From Flavobacterium plurextorum (GTDB lineage Bacteria; Bacteroidota; Bacteroidia; Flavobacteriales; Flavobacteriaceae), in NCBI RefSeq assembly GCF_002217395.1, contig NZ_MUHD01000002.1, forward strand, positions 56,592-120,591: DNA of 64,000 nucleotides, written 5' to 3'. The notes beneath the pieces were generated by a model. That model did no database searches and was not told where the DNA came from. It saw only the letters and a program-made list of their open reading frames with translations. This document shows positions 17,098-24,792 of this stretch, piece by piece (position 1 is the stretch's first letter; the number at the start of each line of letters is the position of its first letter). Both the position numbers and the translations under genes were made by a program.

Positions 17098-17664
17098 ATG
17101 AAACCTACACAATCTTTATTTCTTTTGGTTTTCACCATATTCTGTTTCAATTCTGTTTCAGCTCAATACGGAAACGGATATAATAATGGCTATGGAAATG
17201 GTTACGGAAACGGTTATGGAAATGGCTACGGACGAGGCGGCGGAATGGGAATGGACAGAAGTATGATGCAAGGACCACAAAGCACCCCAAGCAAACCTAA
17301 AGAAGTTCCTGTAGAAGAAACTGCTTCACTAATTGTTGAGCAAATGAAACCAGCTGTTAACTTAGATGAATTGCAAGTAATTGCAATAACAAATGTTTTA
17401 GCAGACAGTATGAGAGAGCAAGGTATTCTTTTAAAAAATGAAAGCAGCAGTCAAGATGTAAAGATTGAACAAATAAAAGCTTTAAGAGACAGTACAAATA
17501 AAAAAATAGCTGCTTTTTTAAATCCTGATCAAGTTACAAAGTACACTACTTTCATGGAAAACTTTAAAGAGATCAAAAAACCTTCTAAATCAAAAAAGAA
17601 AAAAGATTCAAAAGATAACAAAGAAAAAGAAGAAGATAAACCTGTAGAAAAAGCGCAAGAATAA
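17098..17664 (+). CDS. Periplasmic protein with Gly-Asn-Gly-Tyr repeats, LTxxQ/CpxP-like helix
   Basis: A 188-residue secreted protein: signal peptide (1-22, ending VSAQ), then GYGNGYGNGYGNGYGRGGG repeats (about 23-50). A helical domain follows (about 65-150; LNPDQVTKYTTFMENF resembles the LTxxQ segment of CpxP/Spy-like proteins), then a Lys/Glu-rich tail. I cannot name it. It lies 42 bases after rimO, and the amidase lipoprotein follows at once. Confidence 0.72.
   Translation: MKPTQSLFLLVFTIFCFNSVSAQYGNGYNNGYGNGYGNGYGNGYGRGGGMGMDRSMMQGPQSTPSKPKEVPVEETASLIVEQMKPAVNLDELQVIAITNVLADSMREQGILLKNESSSQDVKIEQIKALRDSTNKKIAAFLNPDQVTKYTTFMENFKEIKKPSKSKKKKDSKDNKEKEEDKPVEKAQE
17169..17232 (+). repeat. 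Tandem repeat encoding (Gly-Asn-Gly-Tyr)n
   Basis: A 12-base unit (GGN AAY GGN TAY) repeats about four to five times with silent third-base changes. The variation suggests selection on the peptide rather than fresh slippage. Confidence 0.75.
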
Positions 17665-17697
17665 TTGCTCATCCTTCATCATAAAATGCAACTAACC

Positions 17698-18603
17698 ATG
17701 GCAAAAAAACATTTTTGTTATCTATTTTTAGCAATTATAATTACTTCTTGCTCAACAAACCCATACAAGAATACCGAAAAAGTTTATGATCAACAGCTTA
17801 AAACACTGGAGAATCAAATTACAAGCAAGGAACCACAATCTATTCCGCCAATAACACCCGTAATCATTGATACTTCGTATGCTGCTCAACTAGGCATCAT
17901 TAAAGATACTTTATCAAAAACCGGATCTACTGCTTTACAAAATGGAATAAATACAGAATGGGTTGGTACGGTAAACTTCAATTTAAGAAAACCCAGCTTT
18001 ATTATTATTCATCACACTGCTCAAGATTCACTTCAGCAAACGATAAATACGTTTACAAAAGTTAAAACACAAGTAAGCGCACACTATATTATTTCTGAAA
18101 ACGGAAAAGTAGTTCAAATGCTAAACGATTATTTAAGAGCTTGGCACGCAGGAAATGCTACTTGGGGGAAAAATACTGATTTGAATTCGACTTCAATTGG
18201 GATCGAACTTGACAACAATGGATTCAAACCGTTTACGGAAGCTCAAATTAGCAGTTTAGTTGCTCTTTTAACAAAGCTTAAAAAAGATTACAATATTCCA
18301 ACTCAAAACATATTAGGACATGCAGATATTGCTCCTGGCAGAAAACAAGACCCAAGTGCATTGTTTCCTTGGAAAACTTTAGCTGAAAAAGGTTTTGGAA
18401 TTTGGCCGGATGCTGTATTAGAAGAAGCCCCTTTTGACTTTAAAATAGAGCCTGCACTAAGAATAATAGGATATAACACTAAAAATCTTTCGGCGGCTAT
18501 TATGGCATTTAAACTGCATTACATCCAAACTGATGTGACTGCCACTTTAGACCGAAAAACAATAGACACTATTTATTCGATTTATAAAAAACAAGTTCAA
18601 TAA
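17698..18603 (+). CDS. N-acetylmuramoyl-L-alanine amidase, lipoprotein (Amidase_2)
   Basis: Cleaves the amide bond between N-acetylmuramic acid and L-Ala in peptidoglycan; likely anchored in the outer-membrane periplasmic face. The 301-residue form starts at MAKKHFCYLF, chosen because it gives a clean lipoprotein signal (IIITSC, Cys18). Longer in-frame starts (ATG at 17686, TTG at 17665) add residues before it. The Zn ligands of the Amidase_2 fold are His105 (FIIIHHTAQD), His208 (LGHADIAPGRKQDP) and Asp218. A linker (20-90) separates the lipid anchor from the enzyme. Close to AmiD-like enzymes. A strong terminator follows 18 bases after the stop. Confidence 0.88.
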   Translation: MAKKHFCYLFLAIIITSCSTNPYKNTEKVYDQQLKTLENQITSKEPQSIPPITPVIIDTSYAAQLGIIKDTLSKTGSTALQNGINTEWVGTVNFNLRKPSFIIIHHTAQDSLQQTINTFTKVKTQVSAHYIISENGKVVQMLNDYLRAWHAGNATWGKNTDLNSTSIGIELDNNGFKPFTEAQISSLVALLTKLKKDYNIPTQNILGHADIAPGRKQDPSALFPWKTLAEKGFGIWPDAVLEEAPFDFKIEPALRIIGYNTKNLSAAIMAFKLHYIQTDVTATLDRKTIDTIYSIYKKQVQ

Positions 18604-18621
18604 ATAGTATTCACAAAATAC

Positions 18622-18662
18622 AAAAGCGCATTTCTACAATTTTAGAAATGCGCTTTTTTTTA
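18622..18662 (+). terminator. Strong terminator after the amidase gene
   Basis: AAAAGCGCATTTCTA and its complement TAGAAATGCGCTTTT form a 15-base stem with a 6-base loop, followed by a T run. It can act on both strands. Confidence 0.92.
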
Positions 18663-18866
18663 TTTCTTTTATTCGTCATTATTCGCCAGCATTAAAAACA
18701 ATTAGCAAAACCTAAAAAATGAGTTTAAGTACAGATTAGAAGTCCTCATACTATGTACTTTCTTGATTACCTATAATTAACGTACTACGATAAAACATCA
18801 AATAAAGCATGTACAACTTTTTCAATTCTTTGATCTGCAGTAAAAGGGAAAGACATCCAAATAAAA

Positions 18867-18899
18867 AAGCTGCCAAAACATTAATATGTTTCGACAGCT
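18867..18899 (-). terminator. Imperfect terminator after the BBP2-like porin
   Basis: AGCTG...AAACAT pairs with ATGTTT...CAGCT with two mismatches and is followed by TTTTTT on the minus strand. A 16-base A tract (18902-18917) lies just beyond the stem on the gene side. Confidence 0.6.
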
Positions 18900-18932
18900 C
18901 CAAAAAAAAAAAAAAAATATCAATCTTTATCT

Positions 18933-20003
18933 CTAGAAAGAGTATGTTGTTGCAAGGAGAGCGTAGAATGATCCGCCAGTTGGAGCAGCATCTTTATCTA
19001 AAAAGATATCCTCTGACGCAGCATCGTATCTTATCTCTGGAATAATAGTTAGTTTTCCAACTTTATAATTTAAAGAAGCTGTATTAGCAAAAACATTTGA
19101 TCCTGTAAGAGTTCCCAAACTTGGAGCAGCACTTTTCGCATCAAAATATTCCATTCTATAAGCTAAAAGTAATGATGGAGAAAATGCATAGTTTGCATAA
19201 CCTACTAAAGAAAACCACTCACCATCATCTACACTTGAAATATCATTTGTAGTTTTAGCGTAAGTTGCATTAAACCCAAGTCCAAAGCTGTCACTTATTG
19301 TTTTTGACGCAACAAAATCAAATTGTGTTTTATTCTCTAAAGAAGATGGATTACTGCTTCCTGAAGTAAAATTCAAATAAGCACTTCCAGTTTCACCAAT
19401 ATAACCCAATTGGCCTATATAAGTTTTTTGAGTAGAACCTGCATCCATTGCCGATTTAAAATCAGTAGGATTTGTTATACCAAACATCGCTGTAAACTTT
19501 CCTGAAGTATATTGTGCTTTTACACCAGTATTAAAAAATGGACCATAAGAAAAAGCATAAGACATACTGTAGTTTTTATTATCGACAGCATCTAAAACTT
19601 CGTATCCAATATGAGTTCCAAAACTACCTGCTACCACTTTAAATTTATCTGTGATTTGGTAAGTAAAAAACAATTGTTTTATCAAAAATTTTGCTGTTAT
19701 ATCTTTATCAGTTGTTTCATTATAGGAGAACTCTCCTGCTCTTTTTCCAAATCCTAAGTCTACAAAAACAGAAGCTTTTCCAAATGTATGCCCCGCCTCT
19801 ATCGACGCCATTCCTAATTCAAACGAATCCTGTGAGTTGGTAAAGCTCGTTAATCCGTTCATTTGTTTCGAAAAATCATATTTATAGTAAGCATCTGCAG
19901 ACCCTCCCCAAGTTGTTGCCGGTGAAGTTTTCGTTTCATCATCTTGGGCAAAAGCAAAAGAACTCGTTAACGTCGCGGCTAAAATGTAAAATACTTTTTT
20001 CAT
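18933..20003 (-). CDS. BBP2-like outer membrane porin
   Basis: A 356-residue beta-barrel with a signal peptide MKKVFYILAATLTSSFAFAQ and regularly alternating aromatic/Gly strands. It closes in an aromatic Phe (LLATTYSF), as BAM substrates need. The strand order (GGSADAYYKYDF near the start, GSFGTHIGYE near 130, KTQFDFVASKTI near 230) resembles the BBP2/OmpL-like porin family, which in some Bacteroidota adjoins ammonium transport genes; no such genes lie here. It probably lets small solutes diffuse through the outer membrane. It is followed by a weak hairpin and preceded by the 800-base gene-free region. Confidence 0.85.
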   Translation of the reverse strand: MKKVFYILAATLTSSFAFAQDDETKTSPATTWGGSADAYYKYDFSKQMNGLTSFTNSQDSFELGMASIEAGHTFGKASVFVDLGFGKRAGEFSYNETTDKDITAKFLIKQLFFTYQITDKFKVVAGSFGTHIGYEVLDAVDNKNYSMSYAFSYGPFFNTGVKAQYTSGKFTAMFGITNPTDFKSAMDAGSTQKTYIGQLGYIGETGSAYLNFTSGSSNPSSLENKTQFDFVASKTISDSFGLGFNATYAKTTNDISSVDDGEWFSLVGYANYAFSPSLLLAYRMEYFDAKSAAPSLGTLTGSNVFANTASLNYKVGKLTIIPEIRYDAASEDIFLDKDAAPTGGSFYALLATTYSF

Positions 20004-20537
20004 GTGTTAATTGGTTTTTAGTTATTAATTGATTTTGGTTAGTTAATCTTTTATATATCTATTTAATAGTATAAGTCATTTTTAAAACCCTGAATCTGCC
20101 TCTAAAACCTCCTCATTTTCATTAGCGAATTTATTAACTTTTGTATGAGTAGAATAATTGAAAACTACTTTTTTGGCTTTTTAAACGAAGAATTACGGAT
20201 TACAAAAATTAAAACATCAATAATCATTATTTGACATTTATAAGGTTTCGTTTTTAAAAATTCAATAACCACATTTCACAAATTATAACGTAAAAACAAT
20301 AGTAAAAACCAAAAACATCAAAAATTAAACACCAAAAACAACAATTTTAAACATCAAAAAGCAATTATACCCATTAAAAAATAGGGGTACTAAAAAAATA
20401 ACTAAAAACAAGAATAAAAAGTCATTTTTATAAAACAACACAATAGGTAAAAAACAAATCGTAAAAATTCCTACAAAATCAAAAGACTTTAATACTTAAA
20501 AAAACACTTTTTAAAAGACCAAATCTCCTTTGAAAAC

Positions 20538-20568
20538 AAAAAACCTGTCCAAGATTTGAACAGGTTTT
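20538..20568. terminator. Orphan terminator-like hairpin
   Basis: AAAACCTGT and ACAGGTTTT form a 9-base stem with an 11-base loop and an A-rich upstream side. No coding gene ends here on either strand, which raises the option of a small RNA ending at this point. Confidence 0.5.
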
Positions 20569-20750
20569 CACATCGCAAAAAACAACTTTATTCTTAGCTA
20601 TTATACTTATTTAAATTTCACTCCATTTTATTCTATACTCTTTGTCTCTGCAAAAAACAGAAACAGTATTAAAACGAAAAGTCTTCAAAACTTAAACAGC
20701 AACAACGGAAATGCAATTAAATAAAGTAGATCATATTATACCAATAACCA

Positions 20751-20778
20751 AAAACGCACTGCTATTGCAGTGCGTTTT
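20751..20778. terminator. Terminator of the YghZ-like gene
   Basis: AAAACGCACTGC, loop TATT, GCAGTGCGTTTT: a perfect 12-base stem 25 bases beyond the stop codon of the minus-strand reductase gene, with TTTTTGG following on the minus strand. Confidence 0.85.
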
Positions 20779-20803
20779 ACTTTTATCTAAATTAAATATT
20801 TTT

Positions 20804-21760
20804 CTATGCTAGTATTTTTTCAATGGCATTCAATTCATCAGATGTAAATTCTAATTTTTGCAAACAATCTATATTATTATTTAATTGTTTTACTGAACTC
20901 GCACCAATCAAAACAGACGTAATTCGTTTGTCTTTTTGCAGCCAAGCCAATGCCATCTGTGCCAAAGATTGATTTCTATTTTTAGCAATTTCATTTAATT
21001 GAATCAGTTTTTGAATACGTTCCTGTGTAACCTCATCTTCCTTCAAATGTCCGTTTGGATTGTGGGCTCTAGAATTTTCAGGGATTCCGTTTAAATATTT
21101 GTCCGTTAAAAGTCCTTGTGCCAAAGGCGAAAATGCAATACAGCCTACTCCTTTCTCTTCTAAAACATCCAACAATCCATTTTCAACCCAGCGTTCTAAC
21201 ATGGAGTATTTTGCTTGATGAATTAAACATGGTGTGCCTAATTGCTTTAAAACATCGACCGCTGCACGAGTTTGCTCTGCCGAATAATTACTAATTCCAA
21301 CATAAAGTGCTTTCCCGCTTCTTACAGCATAATCAAGCGCCATCATTGTTTCTTCAATTGGTGTTTCAGGATCTGGACGATGAGAATAAAAAATATCTAC
21401 ATAATCAACTTTCATCCTTTTCAAACTTTGATCTAAACTTGACAACAAATATTTTCTAGATCCCCAATCACCATAAGGACCATCCCACATTGTATAACCT
21501 GCTTTTGTCGAAATGATAATCTCATCACGCAAATTCCCTTGAAAGTTATGCCACAAAATTTTACCAAAATTTGTTTCAGCAGAACCCGGAACTGGTCCGT
21601 AATTATTAGCCAAATCATAGTGTGTAATTCCTTTATCGAAAGCTTCTACGGCGATGCTTTCAGCATTTTCAAAATTATCTACCGACCCAAAGTTATGCCA
21701 TAATCCTAAGGAAATTTCAGGCAGCAATAAACCGCTTTTTCCACATCTGTTGTATTTCAT
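20804..21760 (-). CDS. gpr: Aldo-keto reductase, YghZ/Gpr-like
   Basis: A 318-residue NADPH-dependent aldo-keto reductase of the AKR14/YghZ group; E. coli YghZ reduces L-glyceraldehyde 3-phosphate and methylglyoxal. Residues are well matched to YghZ: CGKSGLLLPEISLGLWHNFG (6-25), ITHYDLANNYG (45-55), IISTKAGY (82-89), FYSHRPD. The catalytic tetrad is Asp49, Tyr54, Lys86 and His127. The C-terminal SVLIGAS motif binds NADPH phosphate. It probably detoxifies aldehydes. The symbol is by similarity only. Strong terminators flank it on both sides, so it is monocistronic. Confidence 0.9.
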   Translation of the reverse strand: MKYNRCGKSGLLLPEISLGLWHNFGSVDNFENAESIAVEAFDKGITHYDLANNYGPVPGSAETNFGKILWHNFQGNLRDEIIISTKAGYTMWDGPYGDWGSRKYLLSSLDQSLKRMKVDYVDIFYSHRPDPETPIEETMMALDYAVRSGKALYVGISNYSAEQTRAAVDVLKQLGTPCLIHQAKYSMLERWVENGLLDVLEEKGVGCIAFSPLAQGLLTDKYLNGIPENSRAHNPNGHLKEDEVTQERIQKLIQLNEIAKNRNQSLAQMALAWLQKDKRITSVLIGASSVKQLNNNIDCLQKLEFTSDELNAIEKILA

Positions 21761-21865
21761 TATTCAAAATTGAAATTAAAAATTCTATCAAATAAACTTA
21801 AAAAACTTTTAAACCCTTTTAAGTTTAACCATCGAAAGATACTTATTTTTTTATTTCGACTCAAA

Positions 21866-21906
21866 AAACAAACGCGACAGATTTACAAAAATCTGTCGCG
21901 TTTGTT
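21866..21906. terminator. Strong terminator between the HdeD-like gene and the reductase gene
   Basis: AACAAACGCGACAGATTT and its exact complement AAATCTGTCGCGTTTGTT (18-base stem), loop ACAA, T-rich on both sides. It ends the HdeD-like transcript on the minus strand and isolates the reductase gene. Confidence 0.93.
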
Positions 21907-21930
21907 TTATCCTTAAGAATTAAGATTTTC

Positions 21931-22497
21931 TTAATGCATATCGTGTATTCTCTTTAATTTGAAAGAAAAATAAATATAAAAAATTCCAAGAGCAATAAAA
22001 GCAAAAGCTGTCCAATACACTAAAGAAAGCCCGGCAAAAACAGGATTCCATAATAATACAAACGAAAATATAGTTCCGAGTATTCCTAGAATCAAAAGAT
22101 TTCCCCAATCAGAAACGGCATAACTCTTTAAATTAAAAGCAATAACTATAGCCATTATAGAACGAAATAAAATTACAAAACCCACATAAAGCGGCAGCAA
22201 AGTAATTGAGATCAGCGGATTAATAACCAACAATATTCCCACTACTAAACCTATAATCCCTGATGCTAATGTCCATCCCCAATTATCGATTTTCTTTCTG
22301 TTTGAAAGAGCAAAAATGATTTCAAAAATTCCGCTTCCCAAAAACGAAACACTAAAAAGAAATGCAAGAGTTAAATAAGCTGCCAACGGTGTCATAAATG
22401 ACCAAATTCCGATTCCAACAAACAGTAATCCTACCAATAAAGGAATATACCAGTAATCAATAGCTTTTTTTACTTTTTTAAATAAAGAATTTTCCAT
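21931..22497 (-). CDS. HdeD-family (DUF308) membrane protein
   Basis: A 188-residue protein of about six transmembrane helices in three pairs. The helices are typical of the DUF308/HdeD family: YIPLLVGLLFVGIGIWSF, LAFLFSVSFLGSGIFEIIFA, WTLASGIIGLVVGILLV, LPLYVGFVILFRSIMAIVIAF and so on. It begins MENSLFKKVKKAIDYWYIP and ends with a positive tail (FKLKRIHDMH). HdeD in E. coli is linked with acid resistance, but members of the family are widely distributed and functionally unclear. The ORF is monocistronic, with a strong terminator directly downstream. Confidence 0.85.
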   Translation of the reverse strand: MENSLFKKVKKAIDYWYIPLLVGLLFVGIGIWSFMTPLAAYLTLAFLFSVSFLGSGIFEIIFALSNRKKIDNWGWTLASGIIGLVVGILLVINPLISITLLPLYVGFVILFRSIMAIVIAFNLKSYAVSDWGNLLILGILGTIFSFVLLWNPVFAGLSLVYWTAFAFIALGIFYIYFSFKLKRIHDMH

Positions 22498-22730
22498 AAG
22501 TATACTTTTAAAATCGTGCCTACTCTATAAAGTTTTCAGCTTACCTTTAAAAATCAACGCTATAAAACTGCTTTTCAGACTTTCTTACATCGTTGTTTCT
22601 CAAAGATATAAATAAAAAACTGACAAATAAGTATTATTCACTGCCAGTTTCAACTTCATCTTAGCTTTCAAAAAACAAACAACGAATTCATTCTAATTCC
22701 TTAAATCTGCAAAAAACCTTTAAATTTCTT
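22498..22730. other. Gene-free gap of 233 bases
   Basis: I see no coding frame. It should contain the upstream control region of the HdeD-like gene and the 3' end of the esterase transcript; I could not assign a convincing promoter or terminator. Confidence 0.4.
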
Positions 22731-24059
22731 CTACTCTGTAATAAAACAAGAAGCTGGCAGATTTGCTGCATTAAACAGGTCAGATTGTATTGTATTTCCC
22801 CAAGCAAATCTCACTTTCACAGGACTCTTCACTTTTTTGCATACCAAAATAACTTGATTGTTTTTAATTGATGCTTTGGCAAAATAGAAAACTCCATCAG
22901 CACCAGCGACTTCAAATTGTTTCGAATTTTCATTCTTGAAATACAACCCTTCAGCATAGTCAAAAAAAACTTCTATTGTATTTTTCTCCATTTTAATTTC
23001 TTTAAAAAGCGGCCCGTTAACTAAATCCGAATTGATTTTATACGTTTCAGCCAAGGCTAAATTTGCTAAACGGATTCCAACTTCCTTTTTATTTTTTGGA
23101 TGAATATCAATTACATCTGAAATGTCAGAAGTCAGAACCATTCCCGTTTTCGAAACTTCTTTTAGAATTTTTCTTTGAGAATTTCTAATTATAACATTAG
23201 AAAAGTTATTTGCTCCTGATTTAAAAGGAGCGATTTGTACAAAGTAAAAAAGAAATTCGTTATTCCATTTCTTTCTCCAAGAATCGATCAAAGCTGATAA
23301 TGTCTTATCATAAACCAAAGAACCAACATTTGATTCTCCTTGATACCAAAGTGTTCCCGCAATTTTAAATCCTGTAAAAGGATGAATCATTGCATTGTAA
23401 GCGCGTCCAGGCAAATGTGGATCGTATTCTTGCTGATTTAATTTCTTAGCGTTTTCCAATAAAATTGGATCATTCTGCACGACTTCTTCCGGCATCCAGA
23501 TCTCGGCAGGAGTTCCTCCCCAATTTGAAGAAATCAATCCGATTGGAATATTTTTTAAATCTTCCTGCAAGCGTTTGGCAAAGAAATAACCGATAGCACT
23601 AAAATTTCTCATGGTTTCTGGAGTCGATTCAACCCAATTTCCAGATAAATTATGCTGCGGAGTTGCGGCTGTTGATTTTGGAACAGTATAAAAACGGATA
23701 TTTTTATTTGCGGCATTCTGTGCTTCTTCCTCGCCGTCATCGATTCCCCAATTTACAGACATTTCCATATTTGATTGTCCTGAACAAAGCCAGACTTCAC
23801 CAATCAAAATATTTTTTAAAACAACTTCACTATAACCTTTTATTGAAATTGTAAAAGGTCCGCCAGCTTCGGGTGTTTTAATATAAAGTTCCCATTTAGC
23901 CTGATTATCAGCAACAGTTTTATACTCTTGATTATTCCAACTCGAAACCAATTTGATTTCTTCTTTCGGATTTGCCCAGCCCCAAATTTTTATTTCTGAA
24001 CTGCGCTGTAAAACCATATTATCACCAAAAATATTTGGTAGTGTAACGTTTGCCATCAT
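22731..24059 (-). CDS. Sialate O-acetylesterase-like (SASA/DUF303) with suspect N-terminus
   Basis: An SGNH-type esterase of about 440 residues. GVWLCSGQSNMEMSV-type block I (here EVWLCSGQSNMEMS), the GTLWYQGESN block and a DVIDIHPKNKKEVG block are all present, the order of sialic-acid or xylan acetylesterases in polysaccharide degradation. Such enzymes are normally secreted, and mature ones begin like this one does (ANVTLPNIFGDNMVLQR). Here the longest ORF begins with a TTG directly after an in-frame stop, so no signal peptide is encoded in frame. I chose the ATG at 24059. A hydrophobic stretch in the next frame just upstream would supply a signal peptide if one base were added (see findings). 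It may be a frameshifted gene or a sequencing artefact. Confidence 0.72.
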   Translation of the reverse strand: MMANVTLPNIFGDNMVLQRSSEIKIWGWANPKEEIKLVSSWNNQEYKTVADNQAKWELYIKTPEAGGPFTISIKGYSEVVLKNILIGEVWLCSGQSNMEMSVNWGIDDGEEEAQNAANKNIRFYTVPKSTAATPQHNLSGNWVESTPETMRNFSAIGYFFAKRLQEDLKNIPIGLISSNWGGTPAEIWMPEEVVQNDPILLENAKKLNQQEYDPHLPGRAYNAMIHPFTGFKIAGTLWYQGESNVGSLVYDKTLSALIDSWRKKWNNEFLFYFVQIAPFKSGANNFSNVIIRNSQRKILKEVSKTGMVLTSDISDVIDIHPKNKKEVGIRLANLALAETYKINSDLVNGPLFKEIKMEKNTIEVFFDYAEGLYFKNENSKQFEVAGADGVFYFAKASIKNNQVILVCKKVKSPVKVRFAWGNTIQSDLFNAANLPASCFITE

Positions 24060-24124
24060 AATATTGGGAATCAACTAAAATGAAACAAACTTATAAAACT
24101 AAATTGATTTACATATTTTATCAT
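24060..24124 (-). other. Out-of-frame candidate signal peptide of the esterase gene
   Basis: The ATG at 24124 opens a 17-codon frame encoding MIKYVNQFSFISLFHFS, ended by TGA at 24071-24073. Continuing after one added base it would join LIPNIMMANVTLPN, giving a hydrophobic leader with an Ala-Asn cleavage site. This suggests a one-base deletion (or an error) at about 24073. I cannot test it without raw reads or a close relative. Confidence 0.4.
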
Positions 24125-24198
24125 TCTTAAAAGTATTCTTTTGATTTACAAAATTTAGAGGTTATCTTTATCGATTAACTTTTTCTTAGTCACAAAAA

Positions 24199-24708
24199 AT
24201 GAAATCGCACCTTTTTACAGCTTTATTATCTATTCTTTTATTTTCTTCTTTTACTTTTAAAAAAAACGAGCCCAAAAGTGTTGTTTCTAATCCAAAAATA
24301 CAAACAGAAATTAACCGAGATTCAATCATTGAATACGCTAAGAAAAACTTAGGCATACCATACAAATATGCCAGCAATGATCCTAAAAAAGGATTTGACT
24401 GTTCTGGTTTTGTCGGTTATATTTTTAAAAATTTCGGTATGACTTTACCAAGAAGCTCCAGCGGTTACAAAAATTTAGGAACTTCTTTAAAACCTGAAGA
24501 ATTTAAAGTTGGTGATGTTTTAGTTTTTTATGGATACAAGAACAAAAATATAGTTGGCCACGTTGGAATAATATGTGAAGCAAACGGAATGCAGTCTAAA
24601 TTTATTCACGCTTCATCTGGAAAAGCGCAAAAAGTTACCATTACAGCTTTGGATACAGAACATTATACAAAACGCTTTTATAAGTGTATTGATATCTTGA
24701 GTAAATAA
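24199..24708 (+). CDS. NlpC/P60 (C40) peptidoglycan hydrolase
   Basis: A 169-residue secreted endopeptidase cutting peptidoglycan peptides. A hydrophobic signal segment (1-20) precedes a short spacer. The catalytic triad reads Cys68 (GFDCSGF), His121 (VGHVGI) and His137 (FIHASSG). The domain begins at SIIEYAKKNLGIPYKY (42-57) and ends at the C-terminus, so the protein carries no additional SH3 or LysM module. It faces the esterase gene across a divergent region. A family C palindromic repeat starts right after the stop. Confidence 0.9.
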   Translation: MKSHLFTALLSILLFSSFTFKKNEPKSVVSNPKIQTEINRDSIIEYAKKNLGIPYKYASNDPKKGFDCSGFVGYIFKNFGMTLPRSSSGYKNLGTSLKPEEFKVGDVLVFYGYKNKNIVGHVGIICEANGMQSKFIHASSGKAQKVTITALDTEHYTKRFYKCIDILSK

Positions 24709-24775
24709 TTTTTACTGCGAATTGCGCTGATTTACAGGCCACAATTTAGTTTTAAATCATCTGATTCGCAGCTTG
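24709..24775. repeat. Palindromic repeat family C, copy 1
   Basis: CTGCGAATTGCGCTGATTTA (24715-24734) and TAAATCATCTGATTCGCAG (24753-24771) form an imperfect inverted repeat. The left arm resembles the arm CGCAAATTGCGCTAATT of the element at 42.04-42.12 kb. It lies in the gap between convergent genes and may also act as a terminator. Confidence 0.6.
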
Positions 24776-24792
24776 AACTTTTATATTTATTC

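Larger units (their letters stand above)
20004..20803. other. 800-base gene-free region
   Basis: I find no coding frame with a credible start and protein-like composition on either strand. The middle (about 20250-20500) is very A-rich. It holds two hairpins: an orphan one at 20538-20568 and the reductase terminator at 20751-20778. The upstream control region of the porin gene should lie in its first part, next to 20003. A short untranslated RNA ending at the orphan hairpin is possible. Confidence 0.6.

Noticed and set aside
17169-17232. Short tandem repeats resembling a CRISPR-like array
   Set aside because: The unit is 12 bases and codes for Gly-Asn-Gly-Tyr; no spacers and no cas genes exist in the window.
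18902-18917. A 16-base A run that looks like a poly-A tail of a retroelement
   Set aside because: It lies just outside a terminator stem of the porin gene and no retroelement sequence accompanies it.
20804-21760. Potassium-channel beta-subunit function for the aldo-keto reductase
   Set aside because: Kvbeta and YghZ share the fold, but the N-terminal LWHNFG and the DLANNYG context fit YghZ.
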